Assembly (NCBI GenBank): GCA_028023455.1
Contig: JAQFVV010007235.1
Span: 60,939-124,938, forward strand
Origin: Epiperipatus broadwayi
Lineage: Eukaryota; Onychophora; Udeonychophora; Euonychophora; Peripatidae
Reading direction: 5' to 3'
DNA: 64,000 bases
Position numbers and translations under genes: made by a program. The stretch's first letter is position 1; the number at the start of each line of letters is the position of its first letter. Under the pieces are notes generated by a model. It was not told where the DNA came from, did not search any database, and saw only the letters and a list, made by a program, of their open reading frames with translations. This document shows, piece by piece, positions 44,851-57,994 of this stretch.

Positions 44851-47800
44851 ATTTTATTTATTAAATGATAACCAGTTGATGAGAAATTTTTAAATTTCTT
44901 TTTGTTTTTCATTATGCTAAAAGTAGCTGGATACCCATTTAGTAACCAATAGTTAGATGACTAATTAAATTGTCTATTTGCAAAAAAAATATTTCATGTT
45001 TGGTTAAAAATTGTTAGCTACTTTAAAATTTTTTAACTCTTCTGCTGGATTTAAATTCAGGTTACTGGAATGAAAAGTAGATGTTCTAGCCCTCACACAA
45101 TATCTTTCATTTACATATATATATATGTATGTATGTGTGTGTGTATAAGGAGATAGCAAGTAATATTATATAACATCCAACAAAAATCAAATATCCTATG
45201 TTTATTTGTAGTTTGCATTTACTAAAAATACAAACTTTTTACAGCAGAAAATTCATTAAAAATACAAACATACATCTAATACATAAGTATCTATATATAT
45301 TATATGATTAATTGAATTTCACTTGAGAATATCAATTTGTTAATAAATGAAAATTATGGTTATAAAATAATGTTAGTAAAATTTTAGTTTTTGGCTAGTT
45401 TTGCAATGTTATATGAATTTCTGTTATGTACATATATATGTAATAATATTATAATAATAGTAATATTATTATAATATTACAATCACAGAATTGTGGGAAG
45501 TTAGCATTTCAAAGTGTTAGTTGACAAAGACTACCAGGATAGTCAAAAGCGTTCCTAAGTGGATAAAATTTTTAAAGTTATACTTTACATATATCTAATT
45601 ATTGTATTTATAAATATTCAGTATAAGATTATATATATATTATATATGATAAATGAAGCATTATCTTTAGCTTTATATGTAGCATCCAGTCTTGATCAAT
45701 GAACCAAACATTATCAACAAACCATTTAGCTCCCACTTTCTAGATTGATTAGCCAATGCAAAAGGACTATTTACATAATATAGTCTGGATATACATAAAG
45801 ATTAACAAATTTAGCAACATTTTCAGACAAATGTAAAACTATTACAATACCAAAATAAATATACCTTCATATACACAATTTTAAGGGAGAGTCCATTACT
45901 TACTCATTTTAAAATCCATGAAGATGAAGAATTTTTAGAATAATGTCATAAATACAGCATTATTTTTAATTTTATATGTAATAAATTGTTTTTTTTTTGT
46001 TACTTATATATTGAACTATATTCACCATCTATTTAATTGTCAAACATCATTAGAAAAATTTAAACTTTATTTATACTTATCCAAATACATTTATCCTGCT
46101 AGCAATTACATGTAGGTTAATATAAAACATAACATTTTGAGTGATATTATTCTTTTCTTTTTATTAGGTGTTTCTGATATAACCAAGGAGTATTTAGCAT
46201 GATAATAAAACAAGTAATCTTTGAATTTGTGAATACTGAATTTAAATGATTTTCATAGTGTTGCAACCAACTAGGCTATTATGGCAAAAACAATATTTTT
46301 ATATATGTATTTATAAAGGTCCTTTTGATTTATTTAATCTTTTTTATTAAAAGTAAGACTAATGAGAGATTTGCCAAACTTATAAATTATCACCCTAAAT
46401 TGATTTATGAATTATTTACCAATATCACTTGAGCATATTCTTCAATTACCTTTTCCTCTCTCTCCAATATTTCTGTGTTGACAATCAGATATTTGTTCAT
46501 TGGTACATGCATAATCTGATACCTTAGAACCACCTGTCCTTTTTTTTCAAATCATAGCTTTGTATTTTTTAATCATTTTCCAATAGGATAGCTAATTTCA
46601 CTAAAATTTACTTATGTATATAAAATGTTATAGATATAGTTTTTTTTCAGCACATCAAGTTTAGGATCTATACAGTCTAGAATGTTTTACAATTGCTGTG
46701 ATTTTGAAAAGTTATTTTGATATTACGTTGATGGCAGATTTTTTTATAGTTTATCTGATATCTTTCACATGTATTGATATATATTTTAGAAGCTATTACT
46801 GTTTTTACCTTTGATATTTCTGTTTGTTGTTTATTTAAAGTTCTTTTACTAATAGAAGGTAGATAATCTTTCTTTATGAGATTTTTTTATGCTCAACTTT
46901 TTTTTTAGTTCCGAGCTTCTGAACAATCATCATTTATTTTCTTACATTGTGATAATATAATTTCATTTTTTTATGCTTTTGGCATGATTGGGTTACATTC
47001 TAATTATTCCTTATCTGTTTGAATTTTCTGAAGCAGTAATTCTGATTTTGTCTTTATGAAGTCTTGTCACAAAAATATCTATGGATGTTAATGATTGTTG
47101 CTTTAATAGTGCTTCACTTTGTGATTGTACAACACATGAATTATAACATGATGATAGTGAAGCCAAACCTTTGTTGGTTTTAGGGATATTTATAGTCATG
47201 ATTTCAAACTCCCTTGTAAATGTTGTTAGTTGCGAACTCATAATTATACTTTGGATTTTATTGTAAAATTTGTTTGTTTTTCAGTATATTATCAATAGGA
47301 AGAGTTGTTCTGATAGTAGCTTGCCATCTTTATTGTGTATTTTTTTCAGTAGACAAAGCTTAATTAATGGTCACATGTTTGAATAAATTTTTCATGTAAA
47401 GACTTATGAAGATGCCAGTTCTTCATATTTTTGGGTTCTTGATTAATTCTACAAAAGACTTGTAATACTGACAAAGGATTGTCTTGTATGCTAAAAAATT
47501 AAAAATCTAAAAATACTTAAACAAATTTTGATGTAGTTAATTTGTAAAGCTAACAATACATTTTAGTGGAATATAACTCTTAGATTTTAGATAGATCACA
47601 GAGATATGAATTTTTAAAAAATAAATGTTAAATTAATTAGTGAAATACCTATGACGCTAATTTAAATATAAGGAGAATGATAAAACCAATCAATACCATT
47701 TTACAAAAGCAATTTCTATATTTATTATCCAATAAACCTAATTTTGTTTAAGATACAATTAAGCACATAATGTATCATTATGTAAACACAAAATATTTTA

Positions 47801-50594
47801 TTCAAATATCTAACTATTGCTCATGGTATCAATACACATTAGGAACATACTACTATTCTCTTTATCATTCTTTGCTACCTACATTGGCTTATTCTAATTC
47901 TAATTGGAAGCAATTTTCTAATAATACATTTATAAATTATATTATAAGGAATAAATAACTTTAATGTCAAGCACCTGATTAACTGATTTTTAATTCTAGC
48001 AAGATTATCCATGTACTGAAAAATTATTTCCATTACTTTTCATCAATATCTTATACTGTGCATTTTTTACATTATAATTACGAAACAAATCCTATTCATT
48101 ATTAAATTTAGGACAGAATAGTATTAGCAATATCTTATAATAGCTTTTAACAGATGATGAAACCATTCTATAAATTTTTCAATTGGAAGAAATAAAAGAT
48201 TGAACAATGGTGTTTTGAGTGACATCAAGTTTATGACTTCAAAATGGTTTAGTGTAGGCAATTTGAAGTCTTACTCATAATTTAGCAAAAACCATGCCTT
48301 TCTTCCTCATATTATGCTTGTCACAATAATAGTAGCAGCAAACAAATGCACCTAATAACTTAGGCTGTTGCCTTATCACTTTACAGTTAATAACGATCAT
48401 TTATAACCTTTTTCAATCATTAAATAAATCAATCCAAAATTCTTATAAATAGCTTTTTGAAATGCAACTCACATCATAGAGTATATTTATTTACAATGCC
48501 AATTAATATTCAGGGTAACCAATTTTATTTATATACCTTCCCAGGATTATACTATGATTGAGCTCAGGTTGTAAGATCTTGTACTACTGTATTTGTTATA
48601 TTATTTGCTTTGAGAAATCCCATTGATTATTTTCTAATATCTTCTCATTGACTTTTGCAATACCAAAGAAAAAATATATAGTTAAAAAGCTTTTGTTTTA
48701 CTCAGATTTATTTGATAAATCAGATGTAAACAAATCTTTTCAAACTGTTATTATATAACACAAGCATTCTTCTATACTGAATGAAGCCATGTGAATCTAT
48801 TTTATGCACCAAAATCAATTTTCATTAACTTAGGTCTAAGGTCTGTATTCTTTCTAATAATCCTTTGGTAAATACATTAAATTGCTTTATTTGATTATTA
48901 GATTATGGATATGCTTCATTTCATTTCAAATGTTACTATTTGAAATCTATTATAAATATCTGTTATTTGTAGCTGATCAAATGATTATCCACAATTAACT
49001 GCAACAGAAATCTAATATCACAATCAAGCCATGTTTAATGTCTTTCATTTTTGGGAATCATTTTCATTTTATGTTTGTACTTACACAATAAATATACATT
49101 ATTTTATTGCTTTGTACGCACTTTGACTTATTAAACTGGTTCTTACACACACCCATTCATATCGCTTTGCCTTATTTTATGCACTTGAAAAAAAAAGTGT
49201 ATAAAAGATCTTCTTTTACAACACACAAATATGTTTGATAATATTTAGAGATAAGCCAATCGTACATTTATCTATACTCGCGTATATAGTGTCATGCTTC
49301 CGAAAATATTAAGTGTGTGTAGGTATGGAGGGGGGGAGTGAAATCACAATAATCTGTAGCTAGCAATCTAAACTACTTCCCTAATCTGATTATTTACGTA
49401 GCCTGATTTGTAATCTTAATTTATTTATAAAATTCTTATTTTCAGCGAGGAAGATTATAAATAGCATTTTTTTTTTTTTGTTATTCTGGAACAAGGCGAC
49501 CTGAGAAGATTAGCTGGCATATTAATTTAAAAATTTACATTTTTGACATGTGAAATAAAATACAAGGCAATTAAGTAAATTATAGTTAAACCTGGTCCCG
49601 CATGTTAGTAAAGATAAGATGCAGGAAAAGGTGAAAAAAAAAAAGATAAATATTTCGGCGACTCAATTATTCAGGAGTAATAACCATCTAAACTAAAACC
49701 TTATATGGGGAAAATGTCGAAGTTAAATACCATTTGTAAGATGCCTTACATAATGAATTTTGTCATATACATTCATTCATATATAATACTGACACAAAGG
49801 TGTATATATTGTTTTAAAACATATTCAATGCATCAGATTTGCTCATATAATCTGAGTGATTTCGGGGGGGGGGGGCAACAAGTAACGAACGCTTAAAATT
49901 AAAATAATTAATTATTACAAATGGTTGTGAAAAATTACAGCTAGGTGTGTCTAAATAGGCTTTTAATTGTGAAGATTATGAATTATTCACTAAAATTAAT
50001 TTTTTTAATTTAAAAGATGCTCATGTTTGTTAGAAGGACATCTTTAATAGAGAACTGAGATTTGCATGACTTGGTAGGTGAGGGGGGGGGGGTTAAATGT
50101 GTTTTTCGAAAAGAATGGAAACATAAATGTAAAGTAAATTTCAAAATCTAAACATGTTGAAGAATAAATAAAAGTATATAATAATTTTTTAACAATACAA
50201 TACTGGTAATCTGGTTTTTCAGAGATATCTTTTCTATTTACTTTCACACCAATGCATTTTTATTTATCTTTTTCCTAATTATTCAATAAATAATCCAAAT
50301 AGAAGAGGAATTATGCTGAACACACATTTAAAAGAATTATAAAAGATATGTTAGAAAAAATCTGTTATCGATATATATATAAATAAATAAATAAAAAAAA
50401 AGATGAAAAGATTAATAAAAGAGAGCTTAAAGAATAGAACAAAAAGTTAGAAATATAATATCAGTTATAAAAAAGTTGCCTTTTGATATATAAGTAATGA
50501 TGATAAATAAACAATGCAATCATTTTTGTGGATTAGTTTTTGCAATAATGGACCTTGTACTTTAAAAGTCCTTGAATGATGGATGGATCTCAAA
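44851..50594. other. Long AT-rich stretch without a supported gene
   Basis: I see (TA)n and (TG)n microsatellites (45115-45145), G runs at 49330 (9), 49864 (12) and 50083 (10), and an A/T-rich background. The minus ORF 47011-47241 (SSQLTTFTREFEIMT, then SLTSIDIFVTRL) has a more protein-like composition than its neighbours, but I recognise no family and would not call it a gene. 49260-49520 is a less AT-rich patch with CpGs ('actcgcg', 'aaggcgacctg') and no ORF. Confidence 0.4.
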
Positions 50595-50689
50595 GCGTTG
50601 GTGGCCTAGTGGTTAGCATAGCTGCCTTCCAAGTAGCTGCCTGTGTTCGTTTCCCGGTCAACGCATTTGACATATAGAAAAAAAAAAAT
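50595..50689 (+). mobile_element. tRNA-Gly(UCC)-derived SINE, well preserved head
   Basis: Positions 50595-50664 fold almost fully as tRNA-Gly: acceptor GCGTTGG with TCAACGC, A box 'tggcctagtgg', anticodon loop CTTCCAA (UCC) on a stem with one mismatch, and a B-box-like 'tgttcgtttcc'. It continues into 'tttgacatatag' plus an A run, as in the 34.2-kb copy. The shared non-tRNA tail makes a SINE more likely than a working tRNA gene. Confidence 0.7.
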
Positions 50690-51934
50690 ACTTTTTTTGT
50701 GTGAAGTAGTGCAGAATAACTTTATTATATTTAAATTATATGTAAAAAAATAAATCTAATAAAATTACAATTAATATGTTATCAATGCATAAAATTTATT
50801 AACAATAAATTATTTTCAAATTAATTCTACTGAAATCAATACTGGCATCCTTGTGTGATTAGTACTGTGATAAAATAATGGGGTTGGATGCTAAAGATTT
50901 CTGAATCAAAGTTTAAACTATTATCTCCGTTCACAGATAACAAATAAATATGTAAAACAAATAGACAAAATCTACATTTTATATATGGCACCTCCAAAAT
51001 TAAAATATGCATTTTGATATTATTTAGAAAAATCATTAGGAGTAAGATTGTTTGTGAGATGCTAAAATGTTATATATCAAGATTGAACAAAATAATAAAC
51101 GCTCTTGATACTAATATTAATATGGTGAACTACCATTGCATCAAAAACTTATTTTTTTCTGTGGAGAATTATATAGCAAAAGCAGTGTTTGTTGAATATC
51201 TCAAGTTTTCAAAGAGGTGTTAGTGAAAAATATTGATTTTTTGTTTATTAGGAATTTCTTACAAAGATTTAATTATATTCAAATCCATATAAAAATTTAA
51301 TAAAATATTTGATGAAAAGAAGGTATAAATTGGATTACTTTTTTTGAAATATGGCTTGTTCTCATGATTCTTTCAATTTTTTTATGTAACTTAGAACAAA
51401 TTGTTTTGGTAGACTTAAATGCACTCATTGTTTGGCTTTTGCAATTTTTTTTGCTATGGTTGTGTGTATTTTGTGGATAATTCATTGTAAAGTCCACTGT
51501 TTCTCTCAGTCCATCTTAATTTTTAATCACAATGGGACCTACCTACTTAGATTTTTCTATCTTTTTTTGAGTTCAATTATTATTCTTGAATCTATTGATT
51601 TAAAATCATTAAAACATTAAACAGTTTTGGTCTCTAGTTCTCATTAGATATTGATTATTCAACCTTTTGTATTTATGCCCAATTATTACTAAAGATTTTT
51701 AAAATAGAGTTCATGTTTTTACGAGACACTTCCTATCATCACTGTAAAATTCTATCCATAAAAACAAAAATGTTTTGCATATTTTCTATATGACATCAAA
51801 ACTATAGCAATCACATAACAGATGTTTTAATTATTTTTTCTAATATTCATACATTATTATTTATAATCTTTTTTTTTTGATATTTAATATATTTTTATAA
51901 TTAAATTAAAAAGAAATTTTATTAAACTGTTGCA
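50690..51934. other. AT-rich non-coding DNA
   Basis: ORFs on both strands (50836-51620) lack motifs. No repeat was recognised. Confidence 0.5.
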
Positions 51935-52760
51935 GCAGAAAGCAAACATCTTTGTTCTAGTAATGATTCAAATCATCCTCCTAAACATTAAGTTTTTCAG
52001 CATAAATATAAAAGTCCAAATGTCAAGCAGCCTATTCAAAAGATATCTATTGAGCTATATACTGCAATGATGTTAAATATTGAAATATGGACTTATTCAA
52101 ACAAAAAGCATAAAATTAAATTAGCAATAATTCTAAAATGGTCATAAATTAACATGTTTAATATAGATATACAAAAAAAGACTAAACAGTTCATTTTAAT
52201 CTTTACAATATCCTAACATAAATATATAAAAAATAATCCCAGTGCATACCACTAGCTGAAAATTCAAATATAAAATGACAAATCACCCTCCCAAATGTTA
52301 GGTTTTCCCAGCTATTACCCCTGTGAATAAATACAAAAGTCTAAATCTCAAGCAGCCAGTAGCAGAGGACATAGTTGAGGAAATGTAACATTTGGGAGAA
52401 TAATTTGTCATTTTATACTTGAATTTTCAACTAGCAGTATGCACTGGAATTATTTGTTGTATATTTATGTTGGGAGATTGCAAAGATTAAATGACTAATG
52501 TATAAGTCTTTCTTGGTATATGCATATTAAATATGTTTGTTTATGAGCAATTTATGATCATTGTTAATTTAAATTCTATGCTTTTTGTTTGAATATGTCC
52601 ATATTTTAATATTTAACATCATTACAGCTTACTGTGCAAGATATATATTTTAGACTGGCTGCTTGAGATTTAAACTTTTACACTTATTCACATGGAGTGT
52701 TATCTGAAAAATCTTAACATGTGGGAGAGTGATTTTTTATTTGAATTTTCATCTAGTGAT
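51935..52760. mobile_element. Nested inverted/direct repeat, foldback-like
   Basis: The inner arms are about 52060-52300 and 52387-52630, centred near 52343. They share 'agcagcc', 'catattg'-type words, 'gtgcatacca' and 'ccaaatgtt' with their inverses. Outer parts (51970-52032 and 52655-52745) also invert. A unit 'aatcaccctcccaaatgtta...ctcaagcagcc' at 52281-52357 repeats directly at 51971-52032. So three or four copies of one sequence are arranged in both orientations. There is no ORF and no CUGANGA core. Confidence 0.5.
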
Positions 52761-55329
52761 ATGCACTGGGGTTCTTTCTTATATATATATATTATATGTC
52801 TAAAAGCAGATAAAATAATTAGGCCATTGGGACTATTTATAATTGATAACAATTAAATGTTGGTAAAAATTTATTATTATTCATCATCTCTCTAAGAATC
52901 TTATTAAATTTGACCCCTTTTGCAGTAACTCACTTATCATTCATTAAAGATTCAGTTCATTCTGCAATTAAAATGATTTAATACTGTTGTATTAAAAAAT
53001 TATTTGTTAATCTCTCTGTAAAAAAAGATGTTTTTTAATTTCATTACTTTTTATGCATGTGCATATATTTATGCAAAAATAGACAAATGCCTTGAATGAT
53101 CCATACATATATACATACTAAATTATAGTCAGGTCTTATATGAGCCTTTCATATAAATTATTAAAAATTATAAGTCCAATTCTAGTAAGAAGTTTTAAAA
53201 ATATGGAAGAGTGAGAAAAATATAAAAATAAATTGGGACCAGAAAATTAAAAATATTATCTTGACAAAGAGAATTGCAGAGAAAAAAATATTTATTGAAC
53301 AATTGAAATAAAAAATAAACTTCCTTTAGATACAAATTCAGTTTAAAAATGGCTTGTAAAGAAGAAATGTTTAATAAATTTCAAATAAAAATAAAATTCA
53401 ATGAAGAATATATTAAACAGTCTGTAAACACACAAAATGTTTTATTAATAAAATAATTAACTAGTGACAAAAACTAGAAAGTTTAGAAGAAGATATTTGT
53501 TAATATTAGTTCTAAAAAATTAAGTGCTATAAAACATTGGATAAAGATATCAGATAAAGAATTTCATAGCTGAGCACAAGAAAAAGCATGAATGTGATTA
53601 GATGTTATAATGTAGTGAATTATATACCAATTTTGAGAGGAAGCAGTTTAAGTAAGATCAACCACAAATATAAACACAGAAATGGTATGATGATATAAAA
53701 CAAATTGAAGAGATAAAAAAAAGATCAGTATTAACAAATTTTGTTCAATATCTAGAAATAAAGTAATTAAGACTATTTTTTAAATATTCAATTTCCACGT
53801 CAATAAAAGTGACAGGGAAGTCATAATTATTGTAAAGATATACATATCCCTACTACAAAAAAAAATTTCATATTTTTTATTACATTCTACTCAATATTAA
53901 TTAGGTGAACTTCTTAATTACTAAATCATTTGTTGCTAATGACTAATCTAAAAAAGCAAAACAATGACTTCTATGTCTTCATTATCAATTTCAAAATTAG
54001 CTGCTAACGTTGAAGCCGTAATCTTTCTCTATCTTATACTTGTAAATTTTTTGTAACTTTGATGATAAAAATCTAGAGGTCTTTTGGATTTTTAGCTATA
54101 ATTGTTATGCCATGGATTAACTAAAGTTGATGATGTTTTTCCACCAATCCTCAATCTTAATTAAATTTCTCCAATCTAGCAATACTCATTCACATTCAGT
54201 GTATAAATTTAAAAAGTTGGATGACAATATGCATTCCTGTTTAATGTTTTAACCAATACAAATAAAGTTATTCCAAATTACTATAGTCATTTTTAACTAT
54301 AACTTCTAGTCTCTTATATAGATTTCTCTTAAAAATAATAAATATTTTGGTTTATCTAATACCACAATAATTTACCATGAATAAGTAAGACTTATGTGCT
54401 TTCAATATAGAATAACTTACATAATTTTAGATAAACAAAAACTATATAATTGATGATGGTAAAATATGCACACATTCAATAATAGACTTAAATTAATAAA
54501 GGCATTGGTGATGCTGCCAGGAATATTTACAAATTTAATTAAAATGTTTGTTAATAGACATTAATATCAAGTATATTTTAAGCAGATTTATTTTTTAATA
54601 AAATAGTTAAGATTTATCATCAATAAAGGATATGCTTGTGCTCAATAAAGCACATATAGATTTATTATTGTTTTGTACTTTTAATATCAAATGTACAAAA
54701 ACAATGATGATTCCAATGCTTTAATCTTTTCGAAGATCATTTTACACATCTGGCATTCTCTTTCAATATAAGACTCCAATCTATGCATACCTCAATTTAA
54801 TATGATATAAGAAATAAAATGTGAAAGTTTTTATACTCTGTTAAAATTATTATTTTTTTAATACAATGAATATTATTTTTTTTTCAATCTGGAGCCTTTG
54901 AGTAGCTTTTCATACTAAATAGCTTATTCATTCATAGATATTTTTTCAGTTTTCTACAAAATTTTGGATGGAAATGTCATCAATTACAGTGCTTTAAACA
55001 AAATAGTACATATATGCTGCTCAATAATAGCTTATTATAAAAAGTTTGGAGCAAGAAGGATTTTTTTTGCTTTTAATAATTGATTATTTTAGCATTTTAA
55101 ATGCATGAAATATGTATAGTCTTATCCATTTATATAAATATTTTTTAATAAGAATTCATCATTGCGAACAACTACTTTATATTATAATCTTTGAAAAATA
55201 TCCACTATTTTTAACCAATAAACATTTTTAATACTATTATATAGTAGAATTCTGATGCCATAAATACCATGTCTTCCTTGTGGAAGAAGTGACAAAATTT
55301 ATGACAAAAAAAACTTACCAATTTTTTTA
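52761..55329. other. AT-rich non-coding DNA
   Basis: A-rich plus-strand stretches at 53200-53780 resemble decayed LINE 3' coding in composition only; no motif could be read. Nothing else is supported. Confidence 0.4.
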
Positions 55330-55490
55330 ATAACTTCATAGTAATATTTAAATGCAAGTATATTATTTATACATTTAAGATAGATGAAAGTAGAGGGGAC
55401 TTGAACCCAGAATTTTAAGTCCCTTTAGTCATCCACTCCATGTTATTCAACTGATACACATGACCACATATATGTGAAAAAGATAAATGA

Positions 55491-55549
55491 TCTCCAATAT
55501 ACATATTTCATGCTGAACCAGCACTCAATAGTTGGTCCAGATCATCATC
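55491..55549 (-). ncRNA. Hammerhead motif with mutated core, family 3
   Basis: This is the left-arm partner of the 55.8-kb motif. The core reads CUAUUGA (rc of 55525-55531) instead of CUGAUGA, so catalysis is not expected. Stem II GUGCUG/CAGCAU, GAAA, the self-complementary stem III and CCAA/UUGG are preserved. Confidence 0.6.
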
Positions 55550-55826
55550 TTCCACATGCATATATATATATCATTTTACGGTTTGCTATTATTGAGATAT
55601 AGAACTTTAAACAGAGGGCGTTACTGGATATTTGTAATTGTATAATGGTTTGTATATATATTCAGTGCTTAGTTTATATTAAGATAGCAAATCTTCAAGA
55701 TTTAATGGACAGGCTTCAATCTTCTCTACTCTCAGATCTCCAATGGAAGTCTGCCCATTAATGTTTGAAAATTTTCTATCTTTAATATAAACTGAGCACT
55801 GATTATATATATATGTGTGGGAGATG

Positions 55827-55885
55827 ATGATCTGCACCAACTGATGAGTGCTGACTCAGCATGAAAGACGTATATTGGAGATCAT
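55827..55885 (+). ncRNA. Type I hammerhead ribozyme motif, family 3 (intact core)
   Basis: CUGAUGA lies at 55841-55847. Stem II GUGCU/AGCAU with loop GACUC spans 55848-55862 and GAAA lies at 55863-55866. Stem III comes from AGACGUAU (one mismatch from the family's AUACGUAU), and A17 is at 55874 with predicted cleavage after it. Stem I has CCAA (55837-55840) with UUGG (55875-55878) and a perfect outer AUGAUCU/AGAUCAU helix (55827-55833 with 55879-55885), with three unpaired bases between on the 5' side. The architecture is convincing; the stem III mismatch may reduce rate. Confidence 0.75.
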
Positions 55886-56000
55886 TTATTTTTTTCAGAT
55901 GTATGTGGTATATGTATTAGTTGTATAAGATGGAATGGATAATTAAAGGAAGCTTAAAAATCTGGGTTTAAATCCCTCTAATTATAACTTCATAGTAATA

Positions 56001-57994
56001 AATTTGTTCAGCTCCCTAAGTTTAAATGATATTTGTTATTAAAAAATATTCTTACCATTCTCTCCCGAAAAAATATTTTTATTTATTATTTATTTAAAAA
56101 TAAAACATTTATTTAATTATATACAGTTATTATAGGGTCAAAAATAAATAAAATTTTATGCTTTAGCTAAATATAATTTTTATATCTAAATTTTAATAAA
56201 CAATTTCATAATAATACAATTATTGACTCATATAAGACAAAATGCCTCTCACTGTTATAAATGGAAACATTCTACCCCCTTCCCCCACCCAAAAAAAATC
56301 CTAAAACAAAATAAATAAATAAATAAAAACTATGTTTTATTACATAATTAATATTTTTTATTAACTTAATCAATATGAATTAAAATGAGTGTACTATACA
56401 TTATATTTATTAATCTAATTGCTATGTAATCAAACTTTTATTTTTATTTATATATTGAAACTAATATAACTATGATACTTCATAGAGTGTGCCAATTTAG
56501 TTCGCAGCAAAAATAAATAAAAGTTTGAGTTATTCAAAAATTTAAAAACACACACACACACATAATACATCAAGGACACCAAAAGCAAATCAGGAAATGT
56601 GCTTTATGTTTCTTAATTATTTTTTTACATGCTTTATTTTAATTTAAGAATAATATTAGAATAAGACATTAATTATTCTCTAGGACATTTTTTTATAAGG
56701 CTGCTGGAACTAATATATATTTTAAAAATTGTTAGTGAAAAATAAGAAGTACAATGATGTACTTACTATGTTTAGTAATTTACAGTTTATACAATATATT
56801 TACATATAAGTTAACATTTTTAAATTAATAATATTCTTAATAAATTTCAAGTCTATAGTAATGAATTAAATTTTCTACCAAAGAAGATGGTTATAATTGT
56901 TTATTTGTTATAAGAGATTCTTGATTTGCAATCAGTTATAGTTAAACAATCATTATCTGAAATAAATGTATATATACATAATTTATTAATAACATCATGA
57001 ATATGTTATAATGTAAATGTCAATTACCTGTGTACTTTATAGAAATTTTATGATGTTCCAAATGACAATGTTTGATGGAAAAAATCAGTCATTCTCTTGC
57101 TAAATATTTTTCAGACAATCAAATTTAATATCATCAGTAACTCAGTCCATCAGTTAGGACTCCATAAAACACAACAATATAATCTCTGTTAAATATACAT
57201 GCTATGCTTAATATGATCTTAAAACTTGAACACAACTGTAGCAGCAATTTAACTAAAGTCCCCTTGATACTGAATTAAAGATGAAAGCATATTTAACAGA
57301 AATTGCATTACTAGGTTTGTTAGATACCAACTTATTTCCCAAACTACTGATAAAGTCATGTTTGTTTAAGAGAAATACTTAACTAGTAATTGATTGCTTG
57401 TTTTTTTATTACAAACTACTACTTGAGATATTGGAAATTTCTATTCAGGGTATAAATAAATAACTTTAGCATTATTTTACATTTATGAGATTTAATTAAT
57501 TAATTACATATGTAAATGTTTACTAAAAAACAAGGTTATTTAAAATAAAATTGTCTAAAGACGCTGCTTTATTTAATAGTAGCAAGGTGATATAAAAAAG
57601 CCTTAGTTCAATTGCCACTATATTTGATTCATGCTTTAAGATCATCTTGAATATTGTGAACCTATTTAATAGAGACTACATTGCTATGTTTGTTGGAGTC
57701 TAAATTAATTTTTTAAGCCATTGATGATATCTGGTTGATTGATAAAAAAACATATTTACCAATACAATGGCGTAATTTTTCTCAGATATTAGCACTTGTA
57801 GCAAACAAATATTTTTACAGAGATCATTGGTAAATAACATACGCATTATATATATATATAAATGAAATATCAGATACATCTGTGTATAATTTATTGCAAA
57901 TATATATATCATTAAAAACCAGTCAACAGACAATCTCAATATCAATCAACAATTTCAAATTGTTGTCAAGGCAACCTCCTTTTAATAATAAAGG
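56001..57994. other. AT-rich non-coding DNA
   Basis: It contains a short (CA)n tract at about 56549-56562 and small (TA)n tracts. No gene signal; the ORF 57700-57945 has no motif. Confidence 0.5.

Larger units (their letters stand above)
55347..55983. mobile_element. Hammerhead family 3, copy 3 with 16-17-bp TSD
   Basis: Arms of about 55397-55560 and 55805-55977 are inverted: 'cttgaacccagaatttta', 'acacatgaccacat', 'gataaatgatctccaata' and 'catgctgaaccagca' against their inverses. A unique spacer of about 240 bp lies between. The direct repeat ataacttcatagtaata flanks the whole (55330-55346 and 55984-56000). Each arm carries a hammerhead, pointing outward from the centre on opposite strands; the right one has an intact core. 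Confidence 0.75.

Noticed and set aside
47011-47241. 76-codon minus ORF as a host gene
   Set aside because: No recognisable motif, no splice context and no neighbouring coding signal; length is within chance for this window.
50595-50664. Functional tRNA-Gly gene
   Set aside because: It has an anticodon-stem mismatch and an imperfect B box, and shares a non-tRNA 3' extension with another copy, so SINE is the better call.
51939-52760. Hammerhead in the 52-kb nested repeat
   Set aside because: GAAAA follows a possible stem in one orientation, but no CUGANGA or plausible stem I could be found on either strand.
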